Counted from the first letter of the stretch, positions 24,899-33,730 are shown. The stretch: 35,193 bases of DNA from an uncultured Collinsella sp. (GCA_900545165.1 UQYA01000007.1:1-35193), one strand, 5' to 3'. The notes: generated by a model from the letters alone, not told the origin. Numbers and translations: made by a program.

Positions 24899-25771
24899 CT
24901 AGGAGAACATGCCGGTGAGGTAATCATTCAGCCGCTTATCCTTGGGCCGTTGAAAAATCTCGTCGGTCTCGTCGTACTCGACCATATCGCCCATGTAGAA
25001 GAACGCCGTGCGGTTGGACACACGCGACGCCTGTTCCATGTTGTGCGTCACGATGACGATGGCGCGGTCGGCAACGATCGACGACATCAGGTCCTCGATC
25101 GCCAGCGTCGAGATGGGGTCGAGCGCCGAGCAGGGCTCGTCAAACAGGATCACGTCGGGATTGAGTGCCAGCGTGCGCGCGATGCACAGACGCTGCTGCT
25201 GGCCGCCCGAAAGCGCGTAAGCACTCTTGTCGAGCTTGTCCTTGACCTCGTCCCACAGTGCCGCGCCGCGCAGACTCTCCTCGACCATACGATCAAGCTC
25301 GTCGCGGTCGGTGATGCCGTGACGCCTAGGCGCAAATGTAATGTTGTCGCGAATGGACTTGCGGAACGGGTTGGGCTGCTGGAACACCATGCCAATGGAG
25401 CGGCGCAGCTCGTAGGTGTTCTCGGTCTTGGTATTCACGTTGCGCCCGCGGTAGTTGATCTCGCCCTCCACGCGGCAGCCGCGAATCTCGCGATTCATAA
25501 GGTTGAGGCTACGCAAGAAGGTCGACTTACCGCAGCCCGAAGGCCCAATGAGCGCCGTGATCTCGCCCTTGTGGAAGTCGAGCGACGTATTGTGCAGGGC
25601 ATGGTGGTCGCCATAGTACACGTTGACGTCCTTGGTGGAGAGCACGACCTCGTCGCTCACGGCCCTGCCGCTCACGCGAACGCGCTTCTCGCTCTCCCCC
25701 ACACTCGACAGAAAGTCCTGGGTCTCGGACGTGGCCGCCTCGGTTGCGGGCGTTGCATTCATCTCGCTCAT
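24899..25771 (-). CDS. pstB: Phosphate ABC transporter ATP-binding protein
   Basis: A 290-residue ATPase that powers high-affinity phosphate import. It has Walker A GPSGCGKS (76-83), Q-loop VFQQPNPF, signature LSGGQQQR and Walker B ILFDEPCSALDP, all in PstB context (THNMEQASRVS, FYMGD, FQRPKDKRLNDYLTG). About 40 extra N-terminal residues, rich in A, T and E, precede the domain. Its ATG overlaps the pstA stop (ATGA). It is the last gene of the pst operon and is followed by a terminator. Confidence 0.96.
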   Translation of the reverse strand: MSEMNATPATEAATSETQDFLSSVGESEKRVRVSGRAVSDEVVLSTKDVNVYYGDHHALHNTSLDFHKGEITALIGPSGCGKSTFLRSLNLMNREIRGCRVEGEINYRGRNVNTKTENTYELRRSIGMVFQQPNPFRKSIRDNITFAPRRHGITDRDELDRMVEESLRGAALWDEVKDKLDKSAYALSGGQQQRLCIARTLALNPDVILFDEPCSALDPISTLAIEDLMSSIVADRAIVIVTHNMEQASRVSNRTAFFYMGDMVEYDETDEIFQRPKDKRLNDYLTGMFS

Positions 25772-26694
25772 TCGGCCGTCATCTTCCTTGCCAGTTGCTT
25801 GCCCACGATGCGGGCGATTACGTTAAACAGCAGCACGCAGATCATCAGCAGTGCGGCGGTGCCCCAGACGATCTGCTGGGCCTCGGGGCTGCCCTCGCCA
25901 TAGATCTTGTAGATGTGCACGGCAAGCGACTCACCGGGGCGGAACACGTTCCAGGCGCAGGTGGGGCTCGACAGGTTAAAGCTCAAGAAATTCAGGCGAA
26001 CCGGCGAGCTCATACCCGAGGTAAAGAGCAGCGCTGCGGCCTCGCCAAACACACGGCCGGCCGAAAGCACGATGCCGGTCACGATGGCGGGCATGGCCTC
26101 GGGAATCAGGATGTGCAGCGTGGCCTCCCAGCGGGTAAGGCCCATGGCCAGGCATGCATCGCGCTGGGCCTGTGGCACGTCCTCGAGCGCCTGCTGAATC
26201 ACGCGCACTAGGATGGGGATGTTGAACATGGTGAGCGCGACGGCGCCGGAGATGATGGAATACTTCCAGCCCAGCTGCACCGAGAACACCAGGAAACCGA
26301 ACATGCCGACAACGATGGAGGGCAGCGAGGACAGCGTCTCGATGGCGGTGGAGGCGATGTCGCGGATGGGCCCATTCGGCGCGTACTCAACCAGAAAGAC
26401 CGCGCCGCCCAGACTGATGGGCACCGAGATGACCAGAGTGATCAGCAGCAGGTAGAACGAGTCGAACAGCTGGTAGAGCACGCCGCCCTGGGTTCCGTTG
26501 GCGCGCGCGGGCTGCGTGAGAAATCCCGGCTGGAACAGCGTCGAGACGCCCTCAAACAGGATATAGGCCACCATGGAGACAACGATGAGCATGACGATGG
26601 CGACGATCGCCGTCAGCACGCCCGTGGCGATGCGGTCCTGCTTTTGGACGCGCCCGAGTCTCGCCTCGTCAATGTGGATGCGCGTGCTAGCCAC
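25768..26694 (-). CDS. pstA: Phosphate ABC transporter permease
   Basis: A 308-residue inner-membrane permease with about six helices; it contains the EAA-loop-like segment DACLAMGLTRWEATLHILIPEA typical of PstA. Together with PstC it forms the phosphate channel. GTG 26694 is chosen: AAGG lies 5 bp upstream, and it overlaps the pstC stop by 8 bp. The in-frame TTG at 26718 is less likely. It overlaps pstB by 4 bases. Confidence 0.93.
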   Translation of the reverse strand: MASTRIHIDEARLGRVQKQDRIATGVLTAIVAIVMLIVVSMVAYILFEGVSTLFQPGFLTQPARANGTQGGVLYQLFDSFYLLLITLVISVPISLGGAVFLVEYAPNGPIRDIASTAIETLSSLPSIVVGMFGFLVFSVQLGWKYSIISGAVALTMFNIPILVRVIQQALEDVPQAQRDACLAMGLTRWEATLHILIPEAMPAIVTGIVLSAGRVFGEAAALLFTSGMSSPVRLNFLSFNLSSPTCAWNVFRPGESLAVHIYKIYGEGSPEAQQIVWGTAALLMICVLLFNVIARIVGKQLARKMTAE

Positions 26695-27595
26695 GAGCCT
26701 TCGCCCCCTTGCGGCCAATGAGATGGATGATCAGGATGAAGATGAGGCTCATGCCCATCAGCAGCAGACCGAGCGCCCACAGAACATCGTCCTGGGCCGA
26801 GCCCTCGGCATAGACCGCCATGGACGTGGTGAGCGTGGTGGTGATGGTCGAGGCCGGCGACAGCAGCGACGTCGGCATGGCCTCGATACCGCCGATGACC
26901 ATGCGCACGGCGAGCGTCTCGCCAAAGGCGCGGGTCATACCCAGAATGACCGCAGTCATGAGCGACGGCATGGCGGACTTGAGCACCACGTGCCAGATGG
27001 TCTGCCAGCGGGTGTAGCCCAGCGCGAGCGAGCCCTGGCGGTAGCTGTCGGGCACGGCGCGCAGGCCATCGACCGAAAGCGTGGTCATCGTCGGCAGGAT
27101 CATGACGGCCAGCACGATGGCGCCGGGCAAGATGCCCAAGCCCGTGCTTACGTGGAAAACGCTCTTCATAAGGCCGACGACCACGTGAAAACCGATCAGA
27201 CCAAAGACGACCGAAGGAATACCAGTCAAAAGCTCAATAAGCGGCTGAAAGACCTTGGAACCAAACTTAGGCTGGATCTCAACCGCAAAGATGGCAGAGC
27301 CGATAGCGATGGGCAGCGCGATAAGCGTGGAGAGCGCCATGACCGCAAACGAGGTGACGATCAGGGGCAGGGCGCCGGTGTAGGGCAGGCCGTTTTTGGC
27401 CGTGTTGGCCAGGTCCCACTTGGTGCCGGTGAAAAACTCGACGACCGAGACGCCGTCTTTGACAAAAGCCGAGAGGCCCTTTTGGGCGACCATAAAGATG
27501 AGCGCGGCAACGACAAGCGTCACGAGCGCAACGCACGCGCCCGTGACGCCCAGGCCCACGTTCTCAAGGTCGCGCTTTGGCAGCTGTTTTGCCAT
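26687..27595 (-). CDS. pstC: Phosphate ABC transporter permease
   Basis: A 302-residue inner-membrane permease with about six helices and the segment YRQGSLALGYTRWQTIWHVVLKSAMP, the PstC coupling loop. It pairs with PstA. GGAAAGG precedes the ATG. pstS ends 24 bp upstream and pstA begins before its stop, so transcription S-C-A-B is a single unit. Confidence 0.94.
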   Translation of the reverse strand: MAKQLPKRDLENVGLGVTGACVALVTLVVAALIFMVAQKGLSAFVKDGVSVVEFFTGTKWDLANTAKNGLPYTGALPLIVTSFAVMALSTLIALPIAIGSAIFAVEIQPKFGSKVFQPLIELLTGIPSVVFGLIGFHVVVGLMKSVFHVSTGLGILPGAIVLAVMILPTMTTLSVDGLRAVPDSYRQGSLALGYTRWQTIWHVVLKSAMPSLMTAVILGMTRAFGETLAVRMVIGGIEAMPTSLLSPASTITTTLTTSMAVYAEGSAQDDVLWALGLLLMGMSLIFILIIHLIGRKGAKARG

Positions 27596-27619
27596 TGCAA
27601 ACCTTTCCGGGGCGATTAC

Positions 27620-28558
27620 TTATTTAGCGGAGACCTTGCCGCTGGCGTCCTTGACGACCTTCATGGCAGAGACGGGGATAAAGCCCTGCTCCTCGACGAG
27701 CTTGCCCTGGACGTCATCGGAAAGCATGAACTCCAGGAAGGCCTTGGTGGCCTCGTCGGCATCCTTAGCGCAGTACATGTGCTCGGTAGCCCAGATCTTG
27801 AAGGAGTCGTCGGTGACATTCTTGCTCTTGGGCTCGACGCCCTCGACCTTGATGGCGTTGAACTTGGAGTCATCGAAGTGCGAGAAGTCGAGGTAGGAGA
27901 TGGCGTTGTCGGTGCTGCCCATCTGAGTCTGGACGTCGCCGGACTTGTCGAGCTCGGCGTCGCCCTTAAAGTCGACGGTCTCGTCGCCAAAGACGGCGGC
28001 CTCGAAGGTGGCGCGGGTACCGGAGCCGGCCTTGCGGTTGAGCACGACGATGGCAGCGTCGTCGCCGCCGACCTCCTTCCAGTTGGTAATCTGACCGGAG
28101 AAGATACCCTTGAGCTGCTCGAGGGACAGGTCGTCGACCTTGACGTTCTTGGAGACGACGGGGCCCATGCCCACGACGGCGACCTCGTGGTCGACGAGGT
28201 TCTTGACTTGATCGGCCTCAAGCTTGGTCTCGGCGAAGACGTCGGAGTTGCCGATGGTGACGGTGCCGGCGGCGACAGCGGTCAGGCCCTTGCCCGAACC
28301 GTTACCCGAGCCGGAGACGGAGACATCGGGGTTGGCGTCCATGAACTTCTCGGCAGCGGCCTCGACGAGAGCCTGGAACGAAGAGGCACCGTCGTAGGTC
28401 ACCTCGCCGGAGACGGACTCGGCAGCAGCGGCGCTACCCTTGTCGGCGGCATCGGATGCGCCGGAGCCGCCGCACCCAACGAGACCGAGACCGACGATGC
28501 TGGCAAGACCACCAGCGAGGCCGAGGAACTGACGACGAGAATAAGCCTGATCGAGCAT
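27620..28558 (-). CDS. pstS: Phosphate-binding lipoprotein
   Basis: A 312-residue extracellular phosphate receptor. It has a Tat-like signal with SRRQFLGLAGG (R8, R9) and a lipobox LVGC with Cys 29 as the lipid anchor, then a Ser/Gly/Ala linker. The mature domain has the PstS phosphate loops, including RKAGSGTRATFEAAVFG. ATG 28558 is preferred (AAAGGAAG upstream), as the alternative start is 11 codons earlier. It is the first gene of pstSCAB. Confidence 0.94.
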   Translation of the reverse strand: MLDQAYSRRQFLGLAGGLASIVGLGLVGCGGSGASDAADKGSAAAAESVSGEVTYDGASSFQALVEAAAEKFMDANPDVSVSGSGNGSGKGLTAVAAGTVTIGNSDVFAETKLEADQVKNLVDHEVAVVGMGPVVSKNVKVDDLSLEQLKGIFSGQITNWKEVGGDDAAIVVLNRKAGSGTRATFEAAVFGDETVDFKGDAELDKSGDVQTQMGSTDNAISYLDFSHFDDSKFNAIKVEGVEPKSKNVTDDSFKIWATEHMYCAKDADEATKAFLEFMLSDDVQGKLVEEQGFIPVSAMKVVKDASGKVSAK

Positions 28559-28701
28559 GATCTTCCTTTCATACATGCGACTCGCGGGCACCCTGCCCGC
28601 TTTGCTGTTTGGAAAGATACGACCCCGACCGGGCGAAGACCGCCTTATCTGCAGTTTCTTACGGGCTTTTGATAGACCCTTACCGCAAGCGCGACCCAGC
28701 C

Positions 28702-28718
28702 TTTACAAACGAATAACA
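28702..28718 (+). promoter_or_regulatory. Candidate PhoP-box-like direct repeat upstream of pstS
   Basis: TTTACA-N5-ATAACA on the plus strand resembles the TTAACA direct repeat with 11-bp periodicity used by PhoP-type regulators. It lies about 150 bp upstream of pstS. No PhoP/PhoR genes are in the window and the match is short, so this is a weak call. Confidence 0.25.
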
Positions 28719-28762
28719 AACCCGCCGCCAAACATGGCCAGTCTTTTACACCAATAAAAACG

Positions 28763-28831
28763 AAGTTGCGGTGAAATAGTTCCTGTTTGGCCATCAAATG
28801 GCCCATTCTAGGAACTATTCCACCGCAACTT
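28763..28831. repeat. Palindrome family C, copy 1 (TTGCGGTGGAATAG)
   Basis: Outer arms AAGTTGCGGTGAAATAGTTC (28763-28782, continuing CT) and their 22-bp partner (28810-28831) pair with one mismatch, enclosing an inner GGCCAT-CAA-ATGGCC hairpin. It is homologous to 32039-32101. It sits between pstS and the dipeptidase gene. Confidence 0.8.
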
Positions 28832-28852
28832 AGATTGGGAAACCGCGTAACC

Positions 28853-30289
28853 TTAAAGCTCTAATTCATTCAAACGAAGGATCGCCACGATATAGATCTT
28901 GAGAGCTTGCTTGAGCTGTTCCTCGTTGGCGCACTCGTTGGGGCCGTGCATCTGGCCACCCCATGCAGGAAGCTCAAGGCCGGTCTCCTCGGGGCCAAAC
29001 GACACAGCGCGAGCAAAGTTGCGCGCGTACGTGCCACCGCCCATGGCGAAGGGCTCGGCATGCTTACCCGTAAACTCGTTATAGGTATCGATAAGCGCCT
29101 TCACGGCCGGATCATCGGCAGAGACCGAGAACGGCACCTTCGCGCGACCCAGCTGGCACGTCACACCAAAGCGGCCCACGAGCGGCTCGAGCTGCTCGCG
29201 GATGGTATCGGCGCTCGTGCTATCGGGGAAGCGCACGTCGATTACCTGCTCAATGTGACCATCCGCCACGCGGATGACGCCGGGGTTGCAGGTGAGCGGG
29301 CCAAACGCGGGGCTCGTCGCGTCGATACCCAGGCCGCGGCCATAGGCATCCGCATGCACAAAGGCCAGAAACTTGACAAACTCGTGCTCGGCAGGCGTCA
29401 GCAGGCGCTCATCGCGTGCGCCAAACGCGTCCTCGGCCTCGCGCAGATACGCCACGATGAGGCCAACGGCATTGATCGTTCCCTCGGGCATCGAGGCATG
29501 ACCGCCAATGCCGTGAGCGAAAATCTGCGCATGTCCGTTATCGAGCGCCGTAATCTCTAGGCGGTCGGCGTTCTCGACCGGCGCCGGCAGCTCATCGGCG
29601 GCAATCGCGAGCTCGCAGATAGACTGCGACGGAATGGCGTTGCTCGCCTCGGCACCGCTCCAGGACACAATGCGTCCGCCGTCGATCTTGGAGCTCACAA
29701 ACGTCGCCCCAAACTGGCCCTTCTCGGCATTGCAGACCGGGAACTCGGCATCGGGTGTAAACAGAAAGTCGGGGTCTGCATAGTTCTCCAGATAATGGTG
29801 AACGTCAGACATGCCCACTTCCTCATCGCATCCCAGCAGCGCGCGGAAGGTATAGCGCGGGGTGATGCCGTGCTTGAGCAGATAGGCGCCGGCGTAGAGC
29901 GACAGTACCGCCGGACCCTTGTCGTCGATAACGCCGCGACCGAGCAGCCAGCCCTCGCGACGCTCCATCGCAAACGGGTCGGTATTCCAACCGGGGCCGG
30001 CGGGAACCACGTCCACGTGGCAGATGGTCGCGAGCTGCTTGTCGCCGCGGCCCGGAATATCGGCAATGCCCACAAAGCCCTCGTCATCGCTCGTCTGGTA
30101 GCCGAGCTTTTGCGCGATACCGAGCGCGCAATCAAGCGCATCACGGACCGGGCGGCCAAACGGCGCACCGGGCTCCGCATCGGTAGCAACGGCCACGGAC
30201 GGATAGCCCACCAGCTGCTCGATATCGGCGACAACGTCCTCCCAGACCTCGTCGACATACTCAGCGACGCTCTGCTCCACCTGATTCAT
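28853..30289 (-). CDS. M20 dipeptidase, PepV/Sapep-like
   Basis: A 478-residue zinc-dependent peptidase. The motifs are ATICHVDVVP (H91, D93), GRGVIDDKGP, CDEEVGMSD and a C-terminal GGGTYAR with final metal ligands (HGPNE). The long lid domain and length match PepV/Sapep dipeptidases, which release free amino acids from dipeptides. ATG 30289 has AAGGAGG and is chosen over an upstream extension. The preceding HAD gene ends 54 bp before it, so they may share a transcript. Confidence 0.88.
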   Translation of the reverse strand: MNQVEQSVAEYVDEVWEDVVADIEQLVGYPSVAVATDAEPGAPFGRPVRDALDCALGIAQKLGYQTSDDEGFVGIADIPGRGDKQLATICHVDVVPAGPGWNTDPFAMERREGWLLGRGVIDDKGPAVLSLYAGAYLLKHGITPRYTFRALLGCDEEVGMSDVHHYLENYADPDFLFTPDAEFPVCNAEKGQFGATFVSSKIDGGRIVSWSGAEASNAIPSQSICELAIAADELPAPVENADRLEITALDNGHAQIFAHGIGGHASMPEGTINAVGLIVAYLREAEDAFGARDERLLTPAEHEFVKFLAFVHADAYGRGLGIDATSPAFGPLTCNPGVIRVADGHIEQVIDVRFPDSTSADTIREQLEPLVGRFGVTCQLGRAKVPFSVSADDPAVKALIDTYNEFTGKHAEPFAMGGGTYARNFARAVSFGPEETGLELPAWGGQMHGPNECANEEQLKQALKIYIVAILRLNELEL

Positions 30290-30343
30290 GGACGACCTCC
30301 TTACCAATGAGCGGCGAGCGCGCCCGCCTCTCACATCACATAC

Positions 30344-31006
30344 TTATATAGCGAAAAGTTTAGCAAGCTCGGCCACCGAGTGCACCACCGCATCGGCGCC
30401 CGCGGCCTCGTGCTCCCCCGGTGCCGCCGCGCCCGAATAGATGCCGATACACGGCACGCCCATCGCGTGCGCGCCCTCCACATCGTTAAAGCGGTCGCCG
30501 ATCATCACGGCACCGTCGGCCGTCGCGCCCAGGGCCGCCAGCGCATCGCGGACCGAATCCGCCTTGGTCTCGCGCCCCTGCGGCGGATTCATGCCAACCA
30601 CGGCCTCAAACTGGCAAAGCCCCAGCTCATGCACCATATCGATGCACTTCGTTTCCATGCGCGACGTCGCGACGGCCATACGCTTGCCTTGGGCGACCAA
30701 CCCATCCAGCAGCTCGGGGATCCCGTCGAACACGGGGTACTCATCCGGCCCCAGCTCATCGAAAAAGGCACGGTACTCGTCGGCCACCACAAGCGATTCC
30801 TCGCGCGAGAAGCCATAAAAGTCGTGGAAGCTCTTCCACAGGGGAGGCCCGATCATACGGCGCAGGTCACCCATCTGCGCTTCCGAAAACCCGCGCGCAG
30901 CAAGCGTCTTGCGCGTCGAGGTCATCACCGCCCGGCCTGTATCGGCCACCGTGCCATCGAAATCAAACAGCACGACCGGCCGCTTGCATATCTCCAGTGC
31001 CTCCAT
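30344..31006 (-). CDS. HAD hydrolase, phosphoglycolate-phosphatase-like
   Basis: A 220-residue HAD-IA hydrolase with FDFDGTVADTG (nucleophile Asp), VATSRMETK as motif II with a downstream Lys, and IGDRFNDVEGAHA as motif IV. The small helical cap between motifs I and II is of the Gph type. ATG 31006 is preferred because GAGGG lies 6 bp before it; ATG 31012 is the alternative. The substrate is unknown. Confidence 0.85.
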   Translation of the reverse strand: MEALEICKRPVVLFDFDGTVADTGRAVMTSTRKTLAARGFSEAQMGDLRRMIGPPLWKSFHDFYGFSREESLVVADEYRAFFDELGPDEYPVFDGIPELLDGLVAQGKRMAVATSRMETKCIDMVHELGLCQFEAVVGMNPPQGRETKADSVRDALAALGATADGAVMIGDRFNDVEGAHAMGVPCIGIYSGAAAPGEHEAAGADAVVHSVAELAKLFAI

Positions 31007-31162
31007 CGGCATCCCTCTTCCCCAGTTGATGATTTCCACACCGACACTTCAAACTGTTGACTATTCAACAATTGAACCTAGCAATGTGGAATGACTCTAC
31101 TATACTTGTCGCACTTTGCTCTCAGAAGGCGGCGCGCAAACGCCCCAACGAAAGGTGCAATT
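31007..31162. promoter_or_regulatory. Divergent promoter region (HAD/DegV)
   Basis: TATACT at 31101-31106 is a good -10 for the DegV gene. A run of TTCAA/TTGAA half-sites (31048-31077) may be a regulator site, but no symmetric operator stands out. Confidence 0.35.
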
Positions 31163-32023
31163 ATGTCTTTTGCCATCATAACCGACTCCACGTCGGACAT
31201 CTCCCCCGCCCGTGCCCAAGAGCTCGGCATTTACGTGATTCCACTGCATGTGATTATCGAGGGCGAGGATCTGCTCGACCAGGTGCAAATCACCGCCGAG
31301 GAATACGTCGCCCGCATGGCAGGCTCCGAGCAGCTACCGCACACCTCGCAGCCGAGTGCCGGTGAATTCAAGGCACTCTTTGACCGCGTGCTCGCCGACG
31401 GCCACGATAGCGCCATCTTTATCTCGCTATGCAGCGAGTGGTCTGCCTGCTACGCCAACGCGTGCCAGGTGACCGATACCCACGAGCTCGACGTGCGCTG
31501 CATCGATTCGCGCACCGGTTCGGGTGCCGAAGGCCTGCTGGTGGAGTACGCGCTCGCCATGCGCGAGGACGGTCGCAGCCTGGACGAGACCGAGGCGCAG
31601 ATCCGCGCGACGCTGCCCGACGCCCACCTGCTGCTGATTCCCCGCACGCTCGAGAACCTGGTCAAGAACGGCCGCGCACCTAAACTCGCCGGCCAGCTCA
31701 CGCAGATGCTCAACATTCGCCTGGCCGTTTCGCCGGAGTGGAAATCGGGCGAGATCAAGGTCATCAAAAAGGGCCGCGGCGCCAAGCGCATCGTTGCCAA
31801 CACCATGGCCGATTGCCTCGCATTTTCGGCCGAGCATCCGGGCTCCAGCGTGCGCGTGCTCACGACCGGCGCCGCCGAGGAGCAGGAACTCGTCAACCAA
31901 GCGCTCGCGGGCCAAGACTACGTAGACGCCGGCACCGGCCCCATCGGCTGCACCATTGCCACCCACGTAGGCGTCGACGCCATCGCCATCAGCTACTGCC
32001 CCTGCTACCAACCCATCCACTAG
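31163..32023 (+). CDS. DegV family fatty-acid-binding protein
   Basis: A 286-residue protein opening IITDSTSDIS and continuing with LPHTSQPSAGEF, the pocket motifs of DegV/FakB proteins that bind a fatty acid for phosphorylation by FakA. DegV proteins vary in ligand, and no kinase partner is nearby. ATG 31163 has GAAAGG upstream. The C-terminal half ends CPCYQPIH, with two Cys. A palindrome (family C) follows the stop. Confidence 0.87.
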   Translation: MSFAIITDSTSDISPARAQELGIYVIPLHVIIEGEDLLDQVQITAEEYVARMAGSEQLPHTSQPSAGEFKALFDRVLADGHDSAIFISLCSEWSACYANACQVTDTHELDVRCIDSRTGSGAEGLLVEYALAMREDGRSLDETEAQIRATLPDAHLLLIPRTLENLVKNGRAPKLAGQLTQMLNIRLAVSPEWKSGEIKVIKKGRGAKRIVANTMADCLAFSAEHPGSSVRVLTTGAAEEQELVNQALAGQDYVDAGTGPIGCTIATHVGVDAIAISYCPCYQPIH

Positions 32024-32038
32024 GGGCACCTTTACCTC

Positions 32039-32101
32039 TTGCGGTGGAATAGGGACTGTTTTTGGCTTATCAGCCGCCAATCAATCCCTATTCCACCGCA
32101 A
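32039..32101. repeat. Palindrome family C, copy 2
   Basis: Arms TTGCGGTGGAATAGGGA (32039-32055) and exact complement (32085-32101), with an inner TTGGC...GCCAA. Compared with copy 1 the inner arm bases differ on both sides (TTCC/GGAA against GGGA/TCCC), that is, compensatory changes. It separates DegV from the convergent toxin gene. Confidence 0.8.
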
Positions 32102-32116
32102 CTTGGAAATCGGCGA

Positions 32117-32425
32117 TCAGCCCAGCGGACCCTGAAACAGCTCCTGATGAGTGCCCATTCTCACCAGCCTAATCACTGGGTTAGTCTTATGGGGAAGATA
32201 AAGAACGACCACATCGACCAAGCCATCGGATAGGTGGAAATCGATGTGGCCGTTGTAGTTTCCGCCCGGGTTTGAGAGCTCGTGGGCGCCATACTCCGCC
32301 GGAAGTGACCCATGAGCCACAAGCTCCGCAACCGCCGCTTTAAACTCACTTTTTAGCTGCGGATGCATGCGCATCGTTCGTTTGTAGTCCACCTTAAATT
32401 GAGCCTCGACTTTAATCTCGAACAT
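32117..32425 (-). CDS. YafQ-family (RelE superfamily) toxin
   Basis: A 102-residue ribosome-dependent mRNA interferase-like protein. It shows EAQFKVDYKRT, LPAEYGAHELSN and the C-terminal LVRMGTHQELF, which align with YafQ. The catalytic His/Asp pattern of YafQ is plausible (IDFHLSDG, GTHQELF). It starts 2 bp after the antitoxin stop, as in a typical type II pair, and is repressed with it. Confidence 0.88.
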   Translation of the reverse strand: MFEIKVEAQFKVDYKRTMRMHPQLKSEFKAAVAELVAHGSLPAEYGAHELSNPGGNYNGHIDFHLSDGLVDVVVLYLPHKTNPVIRLVRMGTHQELFQGPLG

Positions 32426-32427
32426 CG

Positions 32428-32727
32428 CTATTCCTCATCGAGGAATGACATAAGCTCATCAGCGTTATTGAATGACAGGCTATCGTCCGGCAAAATCCCC
32501 AACTCATGAGCCTCTGCGACCACCATGGCACGCCTCGTCGCCTCGTTGGGCACCTCCGCCCTTCCTACAATCTCAAAAGGAATCTTTCGCTGATTTACCA
32601 GCTGCCGAACGGCAAGATTGAGATAGGAATTGAGGCTGAGGCCGACCGAATCCAAGAACTCAGTCGCCTGCTCCTTGAGCCCCTCTTCGATTCGAACCGT
32701 CGTAGGCTTAACTGTTGCTGTAGACAT
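32428..32727 (-). CDS. DinJ/RelB-family antitoxin
   Basis: A 99-residue antitoxin with a ribbon-helix-helix N-terminus (VKPTTVRIEEGLKEQATEFL, then SLNSYLNLAVRQLV) and an acidic C-terminus (DELMSFLDEE) that wraps the toxin. GAGGAGGT precedes the ATG. It is first in the operon and probably binds the operator just upstream. Confidence 0.88.
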   Translation of the reverse strand: MSTATVKPTTVRIEEGLKEQATEFLDSVGLSLNSYLNLAVRQLVNQRKIPFEIVGRAEVPNEATRRAMVVAEAHELGILPDDSLSFNNADELMSFLDEE

Positions 32728-32758
32728 TTGCGACCTCCTCGCCCTCGTCTTTTACACC

Positions 32759-32811
32759 AGTATACCCAATATAAATGGCAATCTGATGTTAGATAACATC
32801 AGATTGCCATG
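32759..32811 (-). promoter_or_regulatory. TA promoter with a perfect 36-bp palindrome (operator)
   Basis: On the minus strand TATACT (32764-32759) is a -10. The palindrome ATGGCAATCTGATGTTA-GA-TAACATCAGATTGCCAT (32775-32810, 17-bp arms) covers the -35 region, an ideal site for a RelB/DinJ dimer pair. The symmetry is exact and unusually long. Confidence 0.65.
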
Positions 32812-32840
32812 CGTATTCATGTCGCGTGAGCACGATTGAT

Positions 32841-33599
32841 CTACATCAACCCGCTGAGCGCAATGTCGACGGCTTCGTTGAGGTCGTCGGTGATGTGTAC
32901 CAGATCCGGATCGAGCGGGCTGATCATACCGGCGTCCATCACCGGACCGTTAAGCCAGTCAAATAGGCCCTGCCAGTACTCGCTGCCTACCAGCACAAGC
33001 GGCATGCGCTTGACCTTGTGCGTTTGCACCAGCGTGAGCACCTCGAACATCTCGTCGAGCGTACCAAAACCACCGGGAAACACAATAGCGCCCGAGCTGT
33101 ATTTGACGAACATGGTCTTGCGCACAAAGAAGTAGCGGAAGTCCATACCGAGGTTTACGTATTTGTTGAGCCCCTGCTCGTGCGGCAATTCAATGCCCAA
33201 GCCAACTGACTTGCCGTTGACACTCGCCGCTCCCCTGTTGGCCGCTTCCATGATGCCGGGGCCGCCACCGGTGATGACCGCCACGCCACGTTGCGCGATC
33301 TTGCGCCCGACGGTACGCGCCGCCTTGTAGAGCGGATCGGTCTTAGGCGTGCGGGCGCTGCCGAAGATGGTCACTGCAGGACCAAGCTCTGCAAGCGCGC
33401 CAAAGCCATCGACAAACTCTGCCTGAATGCGCAGCACGCGCCACGGATCGGCATGCAACCAGTCGGTCGACTCCTCGGGCGCCAACAGGTTGGCGTAGGT
33501 GTTGTCCTTAGGAATCATGGGACCGCGCATGACCACGGGGCCACGCCGATACGTCTCGTCGTAGGCCGGCTCGCCCTCGACGTTCTCATTCTTAATCAT
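32841..33599 (-). CDS. LOG family protein (TIGR00730-like)
   Basis: A 252-residue protein of the LOG/lysine-decarboxylase-like family, with GGGPGIMEAANRGA and PGGFGTLDE, the nucleotide-binding and catalytic motifs of cytokinin-riboside monophosphate phosphoribohydrolases. In bacteria it is often a nucleotide hydrolase. ATG 33599 has AGGAG 8 bp upstream; the frame extends about 137 codons further 5' through the leader and into tgt but lacks a good start. Its leader contains a terminator-like hairpin. Confidence 0.9.
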   Translation of the reverse strand: MIKNENVEGEPAYDETYRRGPVVMRGPMIPKDNTYANLLAPEESTDWLHADPWRVLRIQAEFVDGFGALAELGPAVTIFGSARTPKTDPLYKAARTVGRKIAQRGVAVITGGGPGIMEAANRGAASVNGKSVGLGIELPHEQGLNKYVNLGMDFRYFFVRKTMFVKYSSGAIVFPGGFGTLDEMFEVLTLVQTHKVKRMPLVLVGSEYWQGLFDWLNGPVMDAGMISPLDPDLVHITDDLNEAVDIALSGLM

Positions 33600-33615
33600 G
33601 GGTGCTCCTATCGAG

Positions 33616-33662
33616 AAAAAGAAAACGGGCGGGGTCGACGCCATGCGCCAAACACCCGCCCG
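33616..33662 (-). terminator. Terminator or attenuator in the LOG leader
   Basis: On the minus strand CGGGCGGG (33662-33655) pairs with CCCGCCCG (33633-33626) and is followed by TTTTCTTTTT. It ends about 17 bp before the LOG start codon. It would end tgt transcripts; if transcription starts upstream of it, it acts as an attenuator. Confidence 0.65.
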
Positions 33663-33730
33663 AACATCAACTATTCGGTATGGTACCCACGATGCATCAA
33701 GTGCTTGCAAGCTATCGGTCAGCGGTCGTG

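Noticed and set aside
26573..28672. 699-codon ORF opposite pstA, pstC and pstS
   Set aside because: Spans three recognised genes on the other strand; its composition (GDG, DEDE runs) reflects antisense reading of biased codons.
32690..32705. GATTCGAACC, reminiscent of a tRNA T-arm
   Set aside because: It lies within the antitoxin coding sequence and no cloverleaf can be formed around it.
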